A stretch of DNA of 29,305 bases from assembly GCA_002499945.1 (NCBI GenBank), contig DKYP01000086.1, positions 1 through 29,305 of the forward strand, in the 5' to 3' direction. Below the pieces are notes generated by a model. The model was not told the DNA's origin. It saw only the letters and a list, made by a program, of their open reading frames with translations, and did no database searches. The translations under genes and the position numbers were made by a program. This DNA comes from Lachnoclostridium sp. UBA7097. GTDB lineage: Bacteria > Bacillota > Clostridia > Lachnospirales > Lachnospiraceae. Every line of letters starts with the position of its first letter. Position 1 is the stretch's first letter. Shown here piece by piece: positions 1 to 8,736 of the stretch.

Positions 1-49
1 ACTGTTCAGTTATCAATGTGCTTTTCTGTTGTTCCCAACAGCGTGTTTA

Positions 50-110
50 ATGTTACCACTTCTGCTTGTCTTTGTCAACAGTTTTTTTTAACTTTTTTAA
101 TTTTTATTAT
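50..110 (-). promoter_or_regulatory. Probable rRNA-operon promoter with UP element, firing out of the window
   Basis: Read on the minus strand: an A-tract of about 30 bases (80-110), a perfect -35 TTGACA (78-73), a 17-bp spacer and a -10 TAACAT (55-50). The predicted transcript starts near 43 and opens with the hairpin CTGTTG-ggaa-CAACAG (41-26), followed by GCACATTGATAACTGAACAG. That last stretch resembles the ...TTGAAAACTGAAxA antitermination/processing motif found before 16S and 23S genes in Firmicutes. An A-rich UP element with an ideal -35 is typical of rRNA P1 promoters. The gene served lies beyond the left edge; a ribosomal protein operon (rpsL-rpsG-fusA often follows rpoC) is the main alternative. 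Confidence 0.55.
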
Positions 111-276
111 AAGTATTATAATCTGTCTTATATATAATCTGCATAACTTTTGCGGCAACAGATAGTATATTATCATTACTCCATATATATGTCAAGTATT
201 TTTTTATATAATTTTCCAAAATATATTGAATATATGATAATTTTCATTTACCCCTTGTATATAGATGGACGGTTTT

Positions 277-424
277 AAGTGCCAGAGCCAGAATTATTCC
301 ATACAGGGGTACGCTTCCGCTACGATGAACCACGCAATGGTGCATAAAACCTGAAAATACCAGGTTTAAGCACCAGCGGGTTCAAAGTACCCCTTTTATG
401 GAATAATTCTGGCATCTGGCATTT
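277..424. repeat. Nested inverted-repeat element or structured RNA
   Basis: The two ends (277-303 and 397-424) pair almost perfectly over about 28 bp, with one bulged A at 414; the core CCAGAATTATTCCATA (288-303) is matched exactly by 397-412. Inside lie further nested stems: AGGGGTAC (305-312) with 387-394, GAACC (327-331) with 379-383, TGGTGC (338-343) with 370-375, and AAACCTG (347-353) with 361-367 around a 7-base loop. CCGCT (317-321) can alternatively pair with AGCGG (375-379). There is no open reading frame. The plus-strand version ends in TTTT directly after the outer stem; neither strand has a convincing promoter. It may be a foldback (MITE-like) element or a structured RNA; I do not recognise a known family. 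Confidence 0.6.
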
Positions 425-624
425 TATCCCCGTAAATTTATAAAAAACCAAGTGTAATACAACGTACACAACTATAGCAAGCCAATAAATGTATAACCTT
501 TTTTAAAAACACCAAATGTTATTGAATTTGTTCTTTTGGATATATAGATTTATTCAGTTCATTTAAACATTATATTGTTCATGGTTTGTCAAAGAACATT
601 TTGGAATTGCCAATACTATACTCA

Positions 625-712
625 CGAACGATTAGATTTTCCTTTCTGAACAGCACGTATTGCCCACTTATGCAATATGGGCTGTTCAGAAATTGGAAAA
701 TCTTAACGGTCG
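625..712. repeat. Long dyad just downstream of rpoC
   Basis: An 18-bp imperfect inverted repeat (625-642 against 695-712, 15 of 18 matching) encloses a perfect 12-bp stem TTTCTGAACAGC (643-654) with 681-692, and an inner TATTGC/GCAATA stem (658-663, 672-677). The structure starts 8 bases behind the rpoC stop codon, so the end of the rpoC message would fold into a roughly 30-bp hairpin. No U tract follows on the minus strand, so this is not a standard intrinsic terminator; an RNA processing or stability element, or an inserted foldback repeat, fits better. Confidence 0.55.
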
Positions 713-720
713 TCAGTATA

Positions 721-3700
721 TCAGTCAAAAACCCCAAATTCATCAAGTATATCAAGGCCTTCTAACTCATCTTCTTCATCTATATCAGAATAAACCAGTT
801 CGCCGTCTGCTGCTGCCACTTCATTATCCTGTTCATCTTCTATATCAGGCAATATACCTTTTTCTTTATCTTTGCTTTTACTGTTTTCTTCTGTTTCTTC
901 TTCAAAACTTGCCATCTGTGCCTTGCGGTGTTCCTCAATAAATTTCTCCGCAGCTTCATCACAGTCAAGCTTGACAGAACGGTAGCGTTTCATGCCTGTA
1001 CCTGCTGGTATAAGCTTACCAAGAATAACATTTTCTTTAAGCCCGACAAGAGGGTCTATTTTCCCTTTAATTGCAGCGTCAGTAAGAACTTTTGTCGTTT
1101 CCTGGAATGATGCTGCGGACAGGAATGAATTAGTGGCAAGTGATGCTTTTGTAATACCAAGCATTACCTGTTTGCCTTCCGGCGGCTCTTTACCTTCTGC
1201 TGTAAGCCTTTCTACTTCATCTTCAAACTCAAGTGCATCTATCATCACACCCGGAAGGAATGATGAATCACCATTATTCTCAATACGTATTTTCTTAAGC
1301 ATCTGGCGCACAATTACTTCAATATGCTTATCATTAATTTCAACACCTTGTAAACGGTATACACGCTGCACTTCACGTATCATATAATCCTGTACTGCAC
1401 GTACCCCCTTGATTGCAAGTATATCATGCGGGTTTACGCTGCCTTCAGTCAGCTCATCACCTGCTTCAATAACCTGTGCGTCTTTAACTTTTATACGTGA
1501 ACCATAAGGTATAAGGTATGCCTTCTGTTCGCCATTTTCAGTATTTGTAACAATTACCTCACGTTTTTTCTTGGTATCACGTATGGCAACAATACCGCCA
1601 AATTCTGCAATAATTGCAAGACCTTTTGGTTTACGTGCCTCAAAAAGTTCCTCTACACGCGGAAGACCCTGTGTAATATCATCACCAGCAACACCACCGC
1701 TGTGGAAAGTACGCATAGTAAGCTGTGTACCAGGCTCACCTATAGACTGTGCTGCAATAATACCTACAGCTTCACCAACTTGTACTGGGTCACCTGAAGC
1801 TAAGTTTGCCCCATAACATTTTGCACATACACCAATATGTGACTTACATGTCAGTATTGTACGTATTTTAATCCTTGCAGTATCAATATTATCTGCAACT
1901 TCTTTTTTAGCAACAATACGTGCAGCACGTGCTGGTGTAATCATATGGTTTGCCTTAACAATAAGCTCTCCTGCATCATCATATATATTTTCACATGAGA
2001 AACGTCCTGTAATACGTTCTTCAAGGGACTCTATCATTTCTTTGCCATCTACTACGCCAGATATCTCCATGCCAGGTATAAAATCCCTGTCTGCACAGCA
2101 GTCTACCTCACGTATAATAAGCTCCTGTGATACATCAACAAGACGCCTTGTAAGATATCCTGAATCGGCTGTACGTAAAGCTGTATCAGACATACCTTTC
2201 CTTGCACCATGTGCAGAAATAAAGTATTCCAGTACGTCAAGCCCTTCACGGAAGTTTGACTTAATAGGAAGCTCTATTGTACGCCCTGATGTATCTGCCA
2301 TAAGCCCACGCATACCTGCAAGCTGTTTAATCTGCTTGTCAGAACCACGGGCACCAGAATCTGCCATCATATAAATGTTATTATATTTATCAAGGCCAGA
2401 TAACAATGCAGTTGTTATATTATCGTCTGCAACTTTCCATGTATTAATAACAGCCTTGTAACGCTCTTCTTCTGTAAGAAGCCCCCTGCGGAACTTACGT
2501 GAAATATTTTCAACAGTTTTTTCTGCGTCTGCAAGAATTGTCTTTTTAGCTTCTGGTACTGTCATATCTGAAATAGAAACTGTCATTGCAGCACGTGTTG
2601 AATATTTATAACCAAGTGCTTTAATATTATCCATAGTTTCAGCTGTGCCAGTAGCACCATAGACATTTATACACTTTTCCAGTATTGGTTTAAGCTGCTT
2701 CTTGCCTACATGGAAATCTACTTCAAGCCTTAAAAAGTTATCAGGGTCTGTGCGGTCTACAAATCCTAAGTCCTGTGGAAGTATCTCATTAAAAAGAAAT
2801 CTTCCAAGGGTAGACTCTATAATCTTCTCTTCTTCTTCACCTTTAGCATTTATGCCTTTCCTTCTTACCTTAATCCTGGCATGGAGGGTTATAGCACCAT
2901 TTTCATACGCAATAATAGCTTCATTTACATTTTTAAATATCTTGCCCTCGCCTTTAGCACCTGGACGTTCCTGTGTAAGATAGTAAATACCAAGCACCAT
3001 ATCCTGTGAAGGTACTGCAACCACACCACCATCTGAAGGTTTTAACAGGTTGTTTGGTGAAAGCAGCAGGAAACGGCACTCTGCCTGTGCTTCAACTGAC
3101 AGCGGGAGATGGACTGCCATCTGGTCGCCGTCAAAGTCAGCATTAAATGCTGTACAAACAAGTGGATGGAGTTTAATAGCCTTACCTTCTACAAGTGTAG
3201 GTTCAAATGCCTGTATACCAAGCCTGTGGAGTGTAGGTGCACGGTTAAGCATAACAGGATGCTCACGTATTACTTCTTCTAATACATCCCATACTTCTGG
3301 CTGTAGTTTTTCAACCATTTTCTTTGCCTGTTTAATATTATGTGCTGTCCCGTCTGAAACAAGCTCCTTCATAACAAATGGCTTAAAAAGCTCTATAGCC
3401 ATTTCTTTAGGCAGCCCGCACTGGTATATTTTAAGTTCAGGGCCTACAACAATAACTGAACGTCCTGAGTAGTCTACACGCTTGCCTAAAAGGTTCTGGC
3501 GGAAACGCCCCTGTTTTCCTTTAAGCATATCTGAAAGTGATTTAAGCGGCCTGTTCCCAGGGCCTGTTACAGGCCTTCCACGCCTTCCATTATCAATAAG
3601 CGCATCTACTGCTTCCTGTAACATTCTTTTCTCATTACGTACAATAATATCAGGTGCACCTAATTCCAGCAGCCTTTTTAACCTGTTGTTCCTGTTTATA

Positions 3701-4506
3701 ATACGGCGGTATAAATCATTCATGTCAGAAGTCGCAAAACGCCCGCCGTCAAGCTGTACCATAGGCCTTAAATCTGGCGGTATAACAGGTATAACTGTTA
3801 AAATCATCCATTCAGGCTTGTTCTTTGATTCACGGAAAGCTTCTATTACTTCAAGACGCTTGATTATCCTTGCCCTTTTCTGCCCTGAAGAACCTTTAAG
3901 TTCTGCTTTGAGTTCTGCTGACTCTTCTTCAAGGTCAATGCTCATTAAAAGCTCCATTATTGATTCGGCACCCATGCCGGCACGGAATGAATCACCAAAC
4001 TTGCTCCTTGCTTCCTGGTATTCTGCCTCGGTAAGTACCTGTTTCTGCTGTAATCCTGTACCATCCTGTGTTTCAAGTACAATATATGATGCAAAATACA
4101 GCACTTTCTCAAGGTTTCTTGGCGATACATCAAGTATAAGCCCCATACGGCTTGGGATACCTTTAAAATACCATATATGTGACACAGGGGCAGCAAGTTC
4201 TATATGCCCCATGCGTTCACGCCTTACACTTGACTTTGTAACCTCTACGCCACAGCGGTCACAGACTACACCTTTGTAACGTATTTTCTTATATTTACCA
4301 CAATGGCACTCCCAGTCCTTGCTTGGGCCAAAGATTTTTTCACAGAAAAGACCATCTTTCTCAGGTTTTAATGTCCTGTAATTGATAGTTTCAGGCTTTT
4401 TAACCTCACCACGTGACCATTCCCTTATTTTCTCCGGGGAAGCAAGCCCAATCTTTATAGAATCATAAGTTATATGCTTATCTTCCTTCACATTAGTTTC
4501 TGTCAT
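721..4506 (-). CDS. rpoC: DNA-directed RNA polymerase subunit beta'
   Basis: Largest subunit of the core RNA polymerase; with RpoB it forms the active-site cleft. The protein is 1261 residues, usual for clostridia, which lack the large insertions of proteobacterial beta'. Visible landmarks are the N-terminal zinc ribbon (CHCGKY...CDRCGVE, about residues 68-88), the catalytic NADFDGD motif at 455-461 whose three aspartates (457, 459, 461) bind the active-site magnesium, the bridge-helix/trigger-loop region with SIGEPGTQLTMRTFH, and the second zinc cluster CKSHIGVCAKC. The tail is acidic. The start is an ATG with GGAGG about 6 bases upstream, 22 bp behind the rpoB stop, so the two genes are cotranscribed. 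No truncation or frameshift is seen. Identity is certain. Confidence 0.99.
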   Translation of the reverse strand: MTETNVKEDKHITYDSIKIGLASPEKIREWSRGEVKKPETINYRTLKPEKDGLFCEKIFGPSKDWECHCGKYKKIRYKGVVCDRCGVEVTKSSVRRERMGHIELAAPVSHIWYFKGIPSRMGLILDVSPRNLEKVLYFASYIVLETQDGTGLQQKQVLTEAEYQEARSKFGDSFRAGMGAESIMELLMSIDLEEESAELKAELKGSSGQKRARIIKRLEVIEAFRESKNKPEWMILTVIPVIPPDLRPMVQLDGGRFATSDMNDLYRRIINRNNRLKRLLELGAPDIIVRNEKRMLQEAVDALIDNGRRGRPVTGPGNRPLKSLSDMLKGKQGRFRQNLLGKRVDYSGRSVIVVGPELKIYQCGLPKEMAIELFKPFVMKELVSDGTAHNIKQAKKMVEKLQPEVWDVLEEVIREHPVMLNRAPTLHRLGIQAFEPTLVEGKAIKLHPLVCTAFNADFDGDQMAVHLPLSVEAQAECRFLLLSPNNLLKPSDGGVVAVPSQDMVLGIYYLTQERPGAKGEGKIFKNVNEAIIAYENGAITLHARIKVRRKGINAKGEEEEKIIESTLGRFLFNEILPQDLGFVDRTDPDNFLRLEVDFHVGKKQLKPILEKCINVYGATGTAETMDNIKALGYKYSTRAAMTVSISDMTVPEAKKTILADAEKTVENISRKFRRGLLTEEERYKAVINTWKVADDNITTALLSGLDKYNNIYMMADSGARGSDKQIKQLAGMRGLMADTSGRTIELPIKSNFREGLDVLEYFISAHGARKGMSDTALRTADSGYLTRRLVDVSQELIIREVDCCADRDFIPGMEISGVVDGKEMIESLEERITGRFSCENIYDDAGELIVKANHMITPARAARIVAKKEVADNIDTARIKIRTILTCKSHIGVCAKCYGANLASGDPVQVGEAVGIIAAQSIGEPGTQLTMRTFHSGGVAGDDITQGLPRVEELFEARKPKGLAIIAEFGGIVAIRDTKKKREVIVTNTENGEQKAYLIPYGSRIKVKDAQVIEAGDELTEGSVNPHDILAIKGVRAVQDYMIREVQRVYRLQGVEINDKHIEVIVRQMLKKIRIENNGDSSFLPGVMIDALEFEDEVERLTAEGKEPPEGKQVMLGITKASLATNSFLSAASFQETTKVLTDAAIKGKIDPLVGLKENVILGKLIPAGTGMKRYRSVKLDCDEAAEKFIEEHRKAQMASFEEETEENSKSKDKEKGILPDIEDEQDNEVAAADGELVYSDIDEEDELEGLDILDEFGVFD

Positions 4507-4528
4507 AATAATCCTCCATCTGATTTAA

Positions 4529-7500
4529 CTAATCAAAATCTGGAACTGGAATTAAATCATCTTCTTCAAATGCATCAAATGAAGCATCTTCAAGTTCTTC
4601 TGCACTTCCTTCAGTAAACCCGGCAGATTCAAATGATTCACCATCTCCAAAGGCAAAATTGTCGTCACCCTCAATTAATGGCTTGATTTCTGCGTCGCCA
4701 TCTTCTTCTATTTCCTCGCCAAGCTTAACCTCGTTACCTTCTTCGTCAAGAACAGTAACATCAAGGGCAAGTGCCTGTAATTCTTTTAATAACACCTTAA
4801 ATGATTCCGGTATCCCTGGTTCAGATATATTGTCACCTTTAATAATAGCCTCATATGTCTTAACACGCCCGATTACATCATCTGACTTGACTGTAAGGAT
4901 TTCCTGGAGGGTATAGGCAGCGCCATAAGCTTCAAGTGCCCATACTTCCATTTCACCAAAACGCTGCCCGCCAAACTGTGCCTTACCACCAAGAGGCTGC
5001 TGTGTTACAAGTGAGTAAGGGCCTGTGGAACGTGCATGTATCTTATCATCAACAAGATGGTGGAGTTTAAGATAGTGCATGAAACCTACTGTAACAGCCC
5101 CGTCAAAATATTCGCCAGTGCGCCCGTCACGCAGCTCTACTTTCCCGTCACGGTTAATTGGCACCCCTTCCCATTCCTTACGGTATTCCTTGTTCTCTAT
5201 AAGGTATTTCATAACATCAGAGCCAAGGATACTTGAATATTTATCTTCAAAAGGAACTATGCCTTTTAACCTCTGGATTTCTTCTTCGTCCTGTTCTTCT
5301 TCTGCCTTTTTAATTGCCTGTTCCAGCTCCTCCTTGTTAAGAGGTGTATTGACATAATCATTGGCAATTTCAAGGGTATCCATAATATCATTCTCGTTAG
5401 CACCATCAAATACAGGGGTTGCTACATTAAACCCAAGCACTTTGGCTGCAAGGCTTAAATGTATTTCAAGCACCTGCCCGATATTCATACGTGAAGGCAC
5501 ACCAAGCGGGTTAAGCACGATATCAAGCGGACGCCCGTTTGGAAGGAATGGCATATCCTCAACAGGGAGTACCCTTGAAACAACACCCTTGTTACCATGG
5601 CGGCCTGCCATCTTGTCACCGACCTGTATTTTACGCTTCTGTGCTATATAAATACGTACTGTTTCATTGACACCCGGAGGAAGCTCATCACCATTCTCCC
5701 TTGTAAATACTTTGGCATCAACAATTATACCAAACTCGCCATGTGGTACTTTTAATGAAGTATCCCTTACTTCACGTGCTTTCTCACCAAAAATAGCACG
5801 CAGAAGCCTTTCTTCTGCTGTAAGCTCTGTTTCACCTTTTGGTGTAACCTTGCCAACAAGGATATCCCCTGCACGCACTTCTGCGCCAATACGGATAATA
5901 CCTCTTTCATCAAGGTCTTTAAGTGCATCATCACCAACACCTGGCACATCCCTTGTTATCTCCTCTGCACCAAGCTTTGTATCCCTTGCTTCTGCTTCAT
6001 ATTCAGTAATATGGACTGATGTATAAACATCTTCCTGTACAAGCCTTTCACTAAGGAGTACGGCATCTTCATAATTGTAGCCTTCCCATGTCATAAATCC
6101 TATAAGCGGGTTCTTGCCAAGTGCAATCTCACCGCCACATGTTGAAGGCCCGTCTGCAATAACCTGTCCTGCCTTTACTTCATCACCTTTATTTACTATT
6201 GGCTTCTGGTTCATGCTTGTTCCCTGGTTACTGCGCTGGAATTTGTCAAGCTTATACCTGCGGCGTGCTCCTGATGGTGTCTTTATTACAATCTCATTAG
6301 AAGCAGAACGCTCAACAACACCATCTTCCCTTGCAATTACACAGTTTCCTGAGTCAACTGCCGCTTTCAGTTCCATACCTGTACCGACTGCTGGTGCTTC
6401 TGTTACAAGAAGCGGCACAGCCTGGCGCTGCATGTTAGAACCCATAAGTGCACGGTTAGCATCATCATTTTCAAGGAATGGTATCATAGCTGTAGCAACT
6501 GAAAATACCATTTTAGGTGATACGTCCATTAAGTCTATCTTGGACTTCTGGAACTCGGAAGTTTCCTCCCTGAAACGCCCGGATACATTATTCCTTACAA
6601 AATGCCCGTCTGCATCAAGTTCTTCATTCGCCTGCGCAACCACATATTTATCTTCTTCATCAGCAGAAAGGTACACAACCTCATTGGTTACTACAGGGTT
6701 TGCCGGGTCAGTTTTATCAAGCTTGCGGTATGGTGCTTCTATAAATCCATACTCATTAATACGTGCATAAGATGCAAGCGAATTGATAAGGCCGATATTA
6801 GGCCCTTCAGGCGTTTCTACAGGACACATGCGACCATAATGCGTATAGTGTACGTCCCTTACCTCAAATCCTGCCCTGTCCCTTGAAAGCCCGCCAGGTC
6901 CTAATGCCGACAGACGTCTTTTATGTGTAAGCTCACTAAGCGGGTTATTCTGGTCCATAAACTGTGACAGCTGGGAACTTCCAAAGAACTCCTTAACAGC
7001 AGCTGTTACAGGCTTAATATTTATAAGTGACTGTGCTGTAATTGTAGTAATATCCTGTGTGGACATCCTTTCACGCACAACCCTTTCCATCCTTGAAAGA
7101 CCTATACGGTACTGGTTCTGCAAAAGTTCCCCCACAGCACGTATACGGCGGTTGCCAAGGTGGTCTATATCATCATCATTGCCAATGCCATACTCTATAT
7201 GCATATTATAGTTAATTGAGGCAAATATATCCTCTTTGGTAATATGCTTTGGCACAAGTTCTGAAATATTAAACTGTATAAGTTCCTTTATTTCTTCTAT
7301 ATCATCATTTTCATCAAGAATCTGCTTTAAAAGCGGGTAATACACAGCTTCCGTCACACCAATCCCACGTGGGTCTGTATCTGGAAGGTATGTCTTTAAA
7401 TCTACCATAAGGTTAGAAAGGACTTTTGTCACCCTTTCTTCTGCTTCAATCATTACATAAGGAACAGCACAGTTCTGCATTTCTGTTGCAATTTCTTCTG

Positions 7501-8440
7501 TAATAATTGTACCCTGCTCATAGATTTCACCTGTCAGCGGGTTTACAACATCCTCTGCAAGCTTACAGCCCGTAATACGGTTCTTTAAATGCAGTTTCTT
7601 GTTAAACTTATATCTTCCCACCTTTGCCAGGTCATACCTCTTAGGGTCAAAAAACATCCCATTAAGAAGGTTTTCTGCACTATCAACTGACAAAGGCTCC
7701 CCTGGACGCAGTTTCTTATATAATTCAAGAAGTCCGTCCTGGTAATTATCTGTTGTATCTTTATCTATACTTGCCAGAATCTTTGGCTCTTCACCAAATA
7801 TATCCTTAATCTGTTCATTAGTGCCAAGGCCAAGTGACCTTAAAAATACAGTAATAGGCACTTTCCTGTTCCTGTCTACACGGACATAAAATACATCGTT
7901 GGAGTCAGTTTCATATTCAAGCCATGCACCACGGTTTGGTATTACTGTAGCAGAATACAGTTCCTTGCCTATCTTATCATGGCTTATCGCAAAATATATG
8001 CCCGGCGAACGTACTAACTGGCTGACAATAACACGTTCAGCCCCATTAATTACAAATGTGCCTGTTGCAGTCATCAAAGGCAAATCCCCCATAAATATTT
8101 CATGCTCTTTGATTTCTTCTGTTTCTTTATTATGCAGCCTGACTTTGACTTTTAAAGGCGCAGCATATGTTGCATCCCTTTCCTTGCACTGGTCGATATC
8201 ATACTTAATCTCATCCCTGCAAAGTTCAAAATCCACAAATTCAAGGCTAAGATGGCCGCCAAAATCAGAAATAGGGGAAATATCCCGGAAAACCTCCTTT
8301 AACCCTTCATCCAGAAACCACTGGTAAGAATTAGTCTGCACCTCAATGAGGTTAGGCATATCAAGAACTTCACTCTGATGGGCATAACTCATCCTTAAAC
8401 CATTACCTACTTTTACCGGACGTATTCTGTTCTTCTCCAT
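4529..8440 (-). CDS. rpoB: DNA-directed RNA polymerase subunit beta
   Basis: Second-largest core RNA polymerase subunit, 1303 residues from the chosen start. An in-frame GTG 12 bases upstream (8452) would overlap the AAGGAG ribosome binding site, so the ATG at 8440, 11 bases behind it, is the likely start. The rifampicin-pocket region is complete and of susceptible type (SQLSQFMDQNNPLSEL, then THKRRLSALGP; His506 matches E. coli His526). The C-terminal polymerase motifs (GDKMAGRHGNKG, the PFGG-like GGKAQFGGQRFGEMEVWALEAYGA) are intact, and a strongly acidic tail of about 70 residues follows, as in other Lachnospiraceae. It lies first in an rpoB-rpoC operon with its own promoter about 160 bases upstream; the usual rplJ-rplL neighbours are absent. 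Identity is certain. Confidence 0.99.
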   Translation of the reverse strand: MEKNRIRPVKVGNGLRMSYAHQSEVLDMPNLIEVQTNSYQWFLDEGLKEVFRDISPISDFGGHLSLEFVDFELCRDEIKYDIDQCKERDATYAAPLKVKVRLHNKETEEIKEHEIFMGDLPLMTATGTFVINGAERVIVSQLVRSPGIYFAISHDKIGKELYSATVIPNRGAWLEYETDSNDVFYVRVDRNRKVPITVFLRSLGLGTNEQIKDIFGEEPKILASIDKDTTDNYQDGLLELYKKLRPGEPLSVDSAENLLNGMFFDPKRYDLAKVGRYKFNKKLHLKNRITGCKLAEDVVNPLTGEIYEQGTIITEEIATEMQNCAVPYVMIEAEERVTKVLSNLMVDLKTYLPDTDPRGIGVTEAVYYPLLKQILDENDDIEEIKELIQFNISELVPKHITKEDIFASINYNMHIEYGIGNDDDIDHLGNRRIRAVGELLQNQYRIGLSRMERVVRERMSTQDITTITAQSLINIKPVTAAVKEFFGSSQLSQFMDQNNPLSELTHKRRLSALGPGGLSRDRAGFEVRDVHYTHYGRMCPVETPEGPNIGLINSLASYARINEYGFIEAPYRKLDKTDPANPVVTNEVVYLSADEEDKYVVAQANEELDADGHFVRNNVSGRFREETSEFQKSKIDLMDVSPKMVFSVATAMIPFLENDDANRALMGSNMQRQAVPLLVTEAPAVGTGMELKAAVDSGNCVIAREDGVVERSASNEIVIKTPSGARRRYKLDKFQRSNQGTSMNQKPIVNKGDEVKAGQVIADGPSTCGGEIALGKNPLIGFMTWEGYNYEDAVLLSERLVQEDVYTSVHITEYEAEARDTKLGAEEITRDVPGVGDDALKDLDERGIIRIGAEVRAGDILVGKVTPKGETELTAEERLLRAIFGEKAREVRDTSLKVPHGEFGIIVDAKVFTRENGDELPPGVNETVRIYIAQKRKIQVGDKMAGRHGNKGVVSRVLPVEDMPFLPNGRPLDIVLNPLGVPSRMNIGQVLEIHLSLAAKVLGFNVATPVFDGANENDIMDTLEIANDYVNTPLNKEELEQAIKKAEEEQDEEEIQRLKGIVPFEDKYSSILGSDVMKYLIENKEYRKEWEGVPINRDGKVELRDGRTGEYFDGAVTVGFMHYLKLHHLVDDKIHARSTGPYSLVTQQPLGGKAQFGGQRFGEMEVWALEAYGAAYTLQEILTVKSDDVIGRVKTYEAIIKGDNISEPGIPESFKVLLKELQALALDVTVLDEEGNEVKLGEEIEEDGDAEIKPLIEGDDNFAFGDGESFESAGFTEGSAEELEDASFDAFEEDDLIPVPDFD

Positions 8441-8488
8441 ACGATGTTCCACTCCTTAATTTTTAGAGTATTTTGTGGCATTAGTAAT

Positions 8489-8524
8489 CTTTTGCAAAAC
8501 ATATATTGATATATTTTGCAAAAG
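8489..8524 (-). promoter_or_regulatory. Hairpin in the rpoB leader
   Basis: The leader between the predicted rpoB transcription start (about 8598) and its start codon contains a near-perfect dyad: CTTTTGCAAAA...ATATAT on one side and ATATAT...TTTGCAAAAG on the other, with a 2-base loop and a 2-base bulge. TTTTGCAAAA is itself palindromic, so it could serve as an RNA hairpin or as a protein-binding site in DNA. No T run follows it on the minus strand. A role in controlling RNA polymerase levels is inference from position only. Confidence 0.45.
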
Positions 8525-8527
8525 GGC

Positions 8528-8556
8528 TTTTCAATTAAAGCAAATTATGTTATAAT
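8528..8556 (+). promoter_or_regulatory. Possible promoter of the GH3 gene
   Basis: TTTTCA (8528-8533), 17 bp, then a perfect TATAAT (8551-8556). It points to the glucosidase gene and would give a leader of about 175 bases. It lies inside the transcribed rpoB leader on the other strand, so the two units would overlap head to head and could interfere. Confidence 0.4.
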
Positions 8557-8604
8557 AATCCAGATTTAATTTATTGTATAGTCAGCCACAATAGTGCATT
8601 TTTC

Positions 8605-8633
8605 ATATTATCATCAAAATATTTTTCTGTCAA
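8605..8633 (-). promoter_or_regulatory. rpoBC promoter
   Basis: On the minus strand a perfect -35 TTGACA (8633-8628) is followed by 17 bp and TAATAT (8610-8605). Transcription would start near 8598, giving a leader of about 158 bases before the rpoB ATG. It is the only strong minus-strand promoter I see between rpoB and the divergent glucosidase gene. Confidence 0.6.
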
Positions 8634-8685
8634 GCTTTTAACAAAATCTTTTTAGCCATAGGGAATATATATGTTACATTTAACT

Positions 8686-8702
8686 CCTGTACCAGGTACA
8701 GG
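8686..8702 (+). promoter_or_regulatory. Palindrome before the GH3 ribosome binding site
   Basis: CCTGTACC-A-GGTACAGG is a perfect dyad with a single central base, followed at once by TATTTTTTA and 10 bases later by the ribosome binding site. As DNA it looks like an operator for a dimeric sugar-responsive regulator; as RNA it can form CCTGT/ACAGG with a 7-base loop and a T run, a short terminator-like attenuator. Either would make the glucosidase inducible. The regulator is not in this window. Confidence 0.4.
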
Positions 8703-8736
8703 TATTTTTTATATAAAAAGGAGAACCAGATAAAAT

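Larger units (their letters stand above)
1..720. other. Gene-free region behind rpoC
   Basis: No open reading frame with a credible ribosome binding site is visible on either strand. The stretch holds three things listed separately: a leftward rRNA-type promoter (50-110), a nested inverted-repeat element (277-424) and a long dyad beside the rpoC stop codon (625-712). The remaining parts, about 111-276 and 425-624, are AT-rich with short homopolymer runs, and I see no feature in them that I can name. A weak hairpin with a T run on the minus strand around 500-540 (CCAAA/TTTGG, then TGTTTTT) could end rpoBC transcription, but the stem is only five pairs. Confidence 0.7.

Noticed and set aside
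370..395. tRNA T-arm (GGGTTCAAAG followed by CCCC)
   Set aside because: The flanking bases pair better in the nested hairpin, and no acceptor stem, anticodon arm or D arm can be built around it.
277..424. 6S RNA
   Set aside because: Length and single long hairpin are similar, but the internal loop is very lopsided (14 bases against 3) and I see no fitting promoter, so I did not assign the name.
5767..6770. Long antisense and off-frame reading frames inside rpoB (and likewise in rpoC)
   Set aside because: They follow from codon bias in the true genes; none has a proper ribosome binding site or a recognisable protein.
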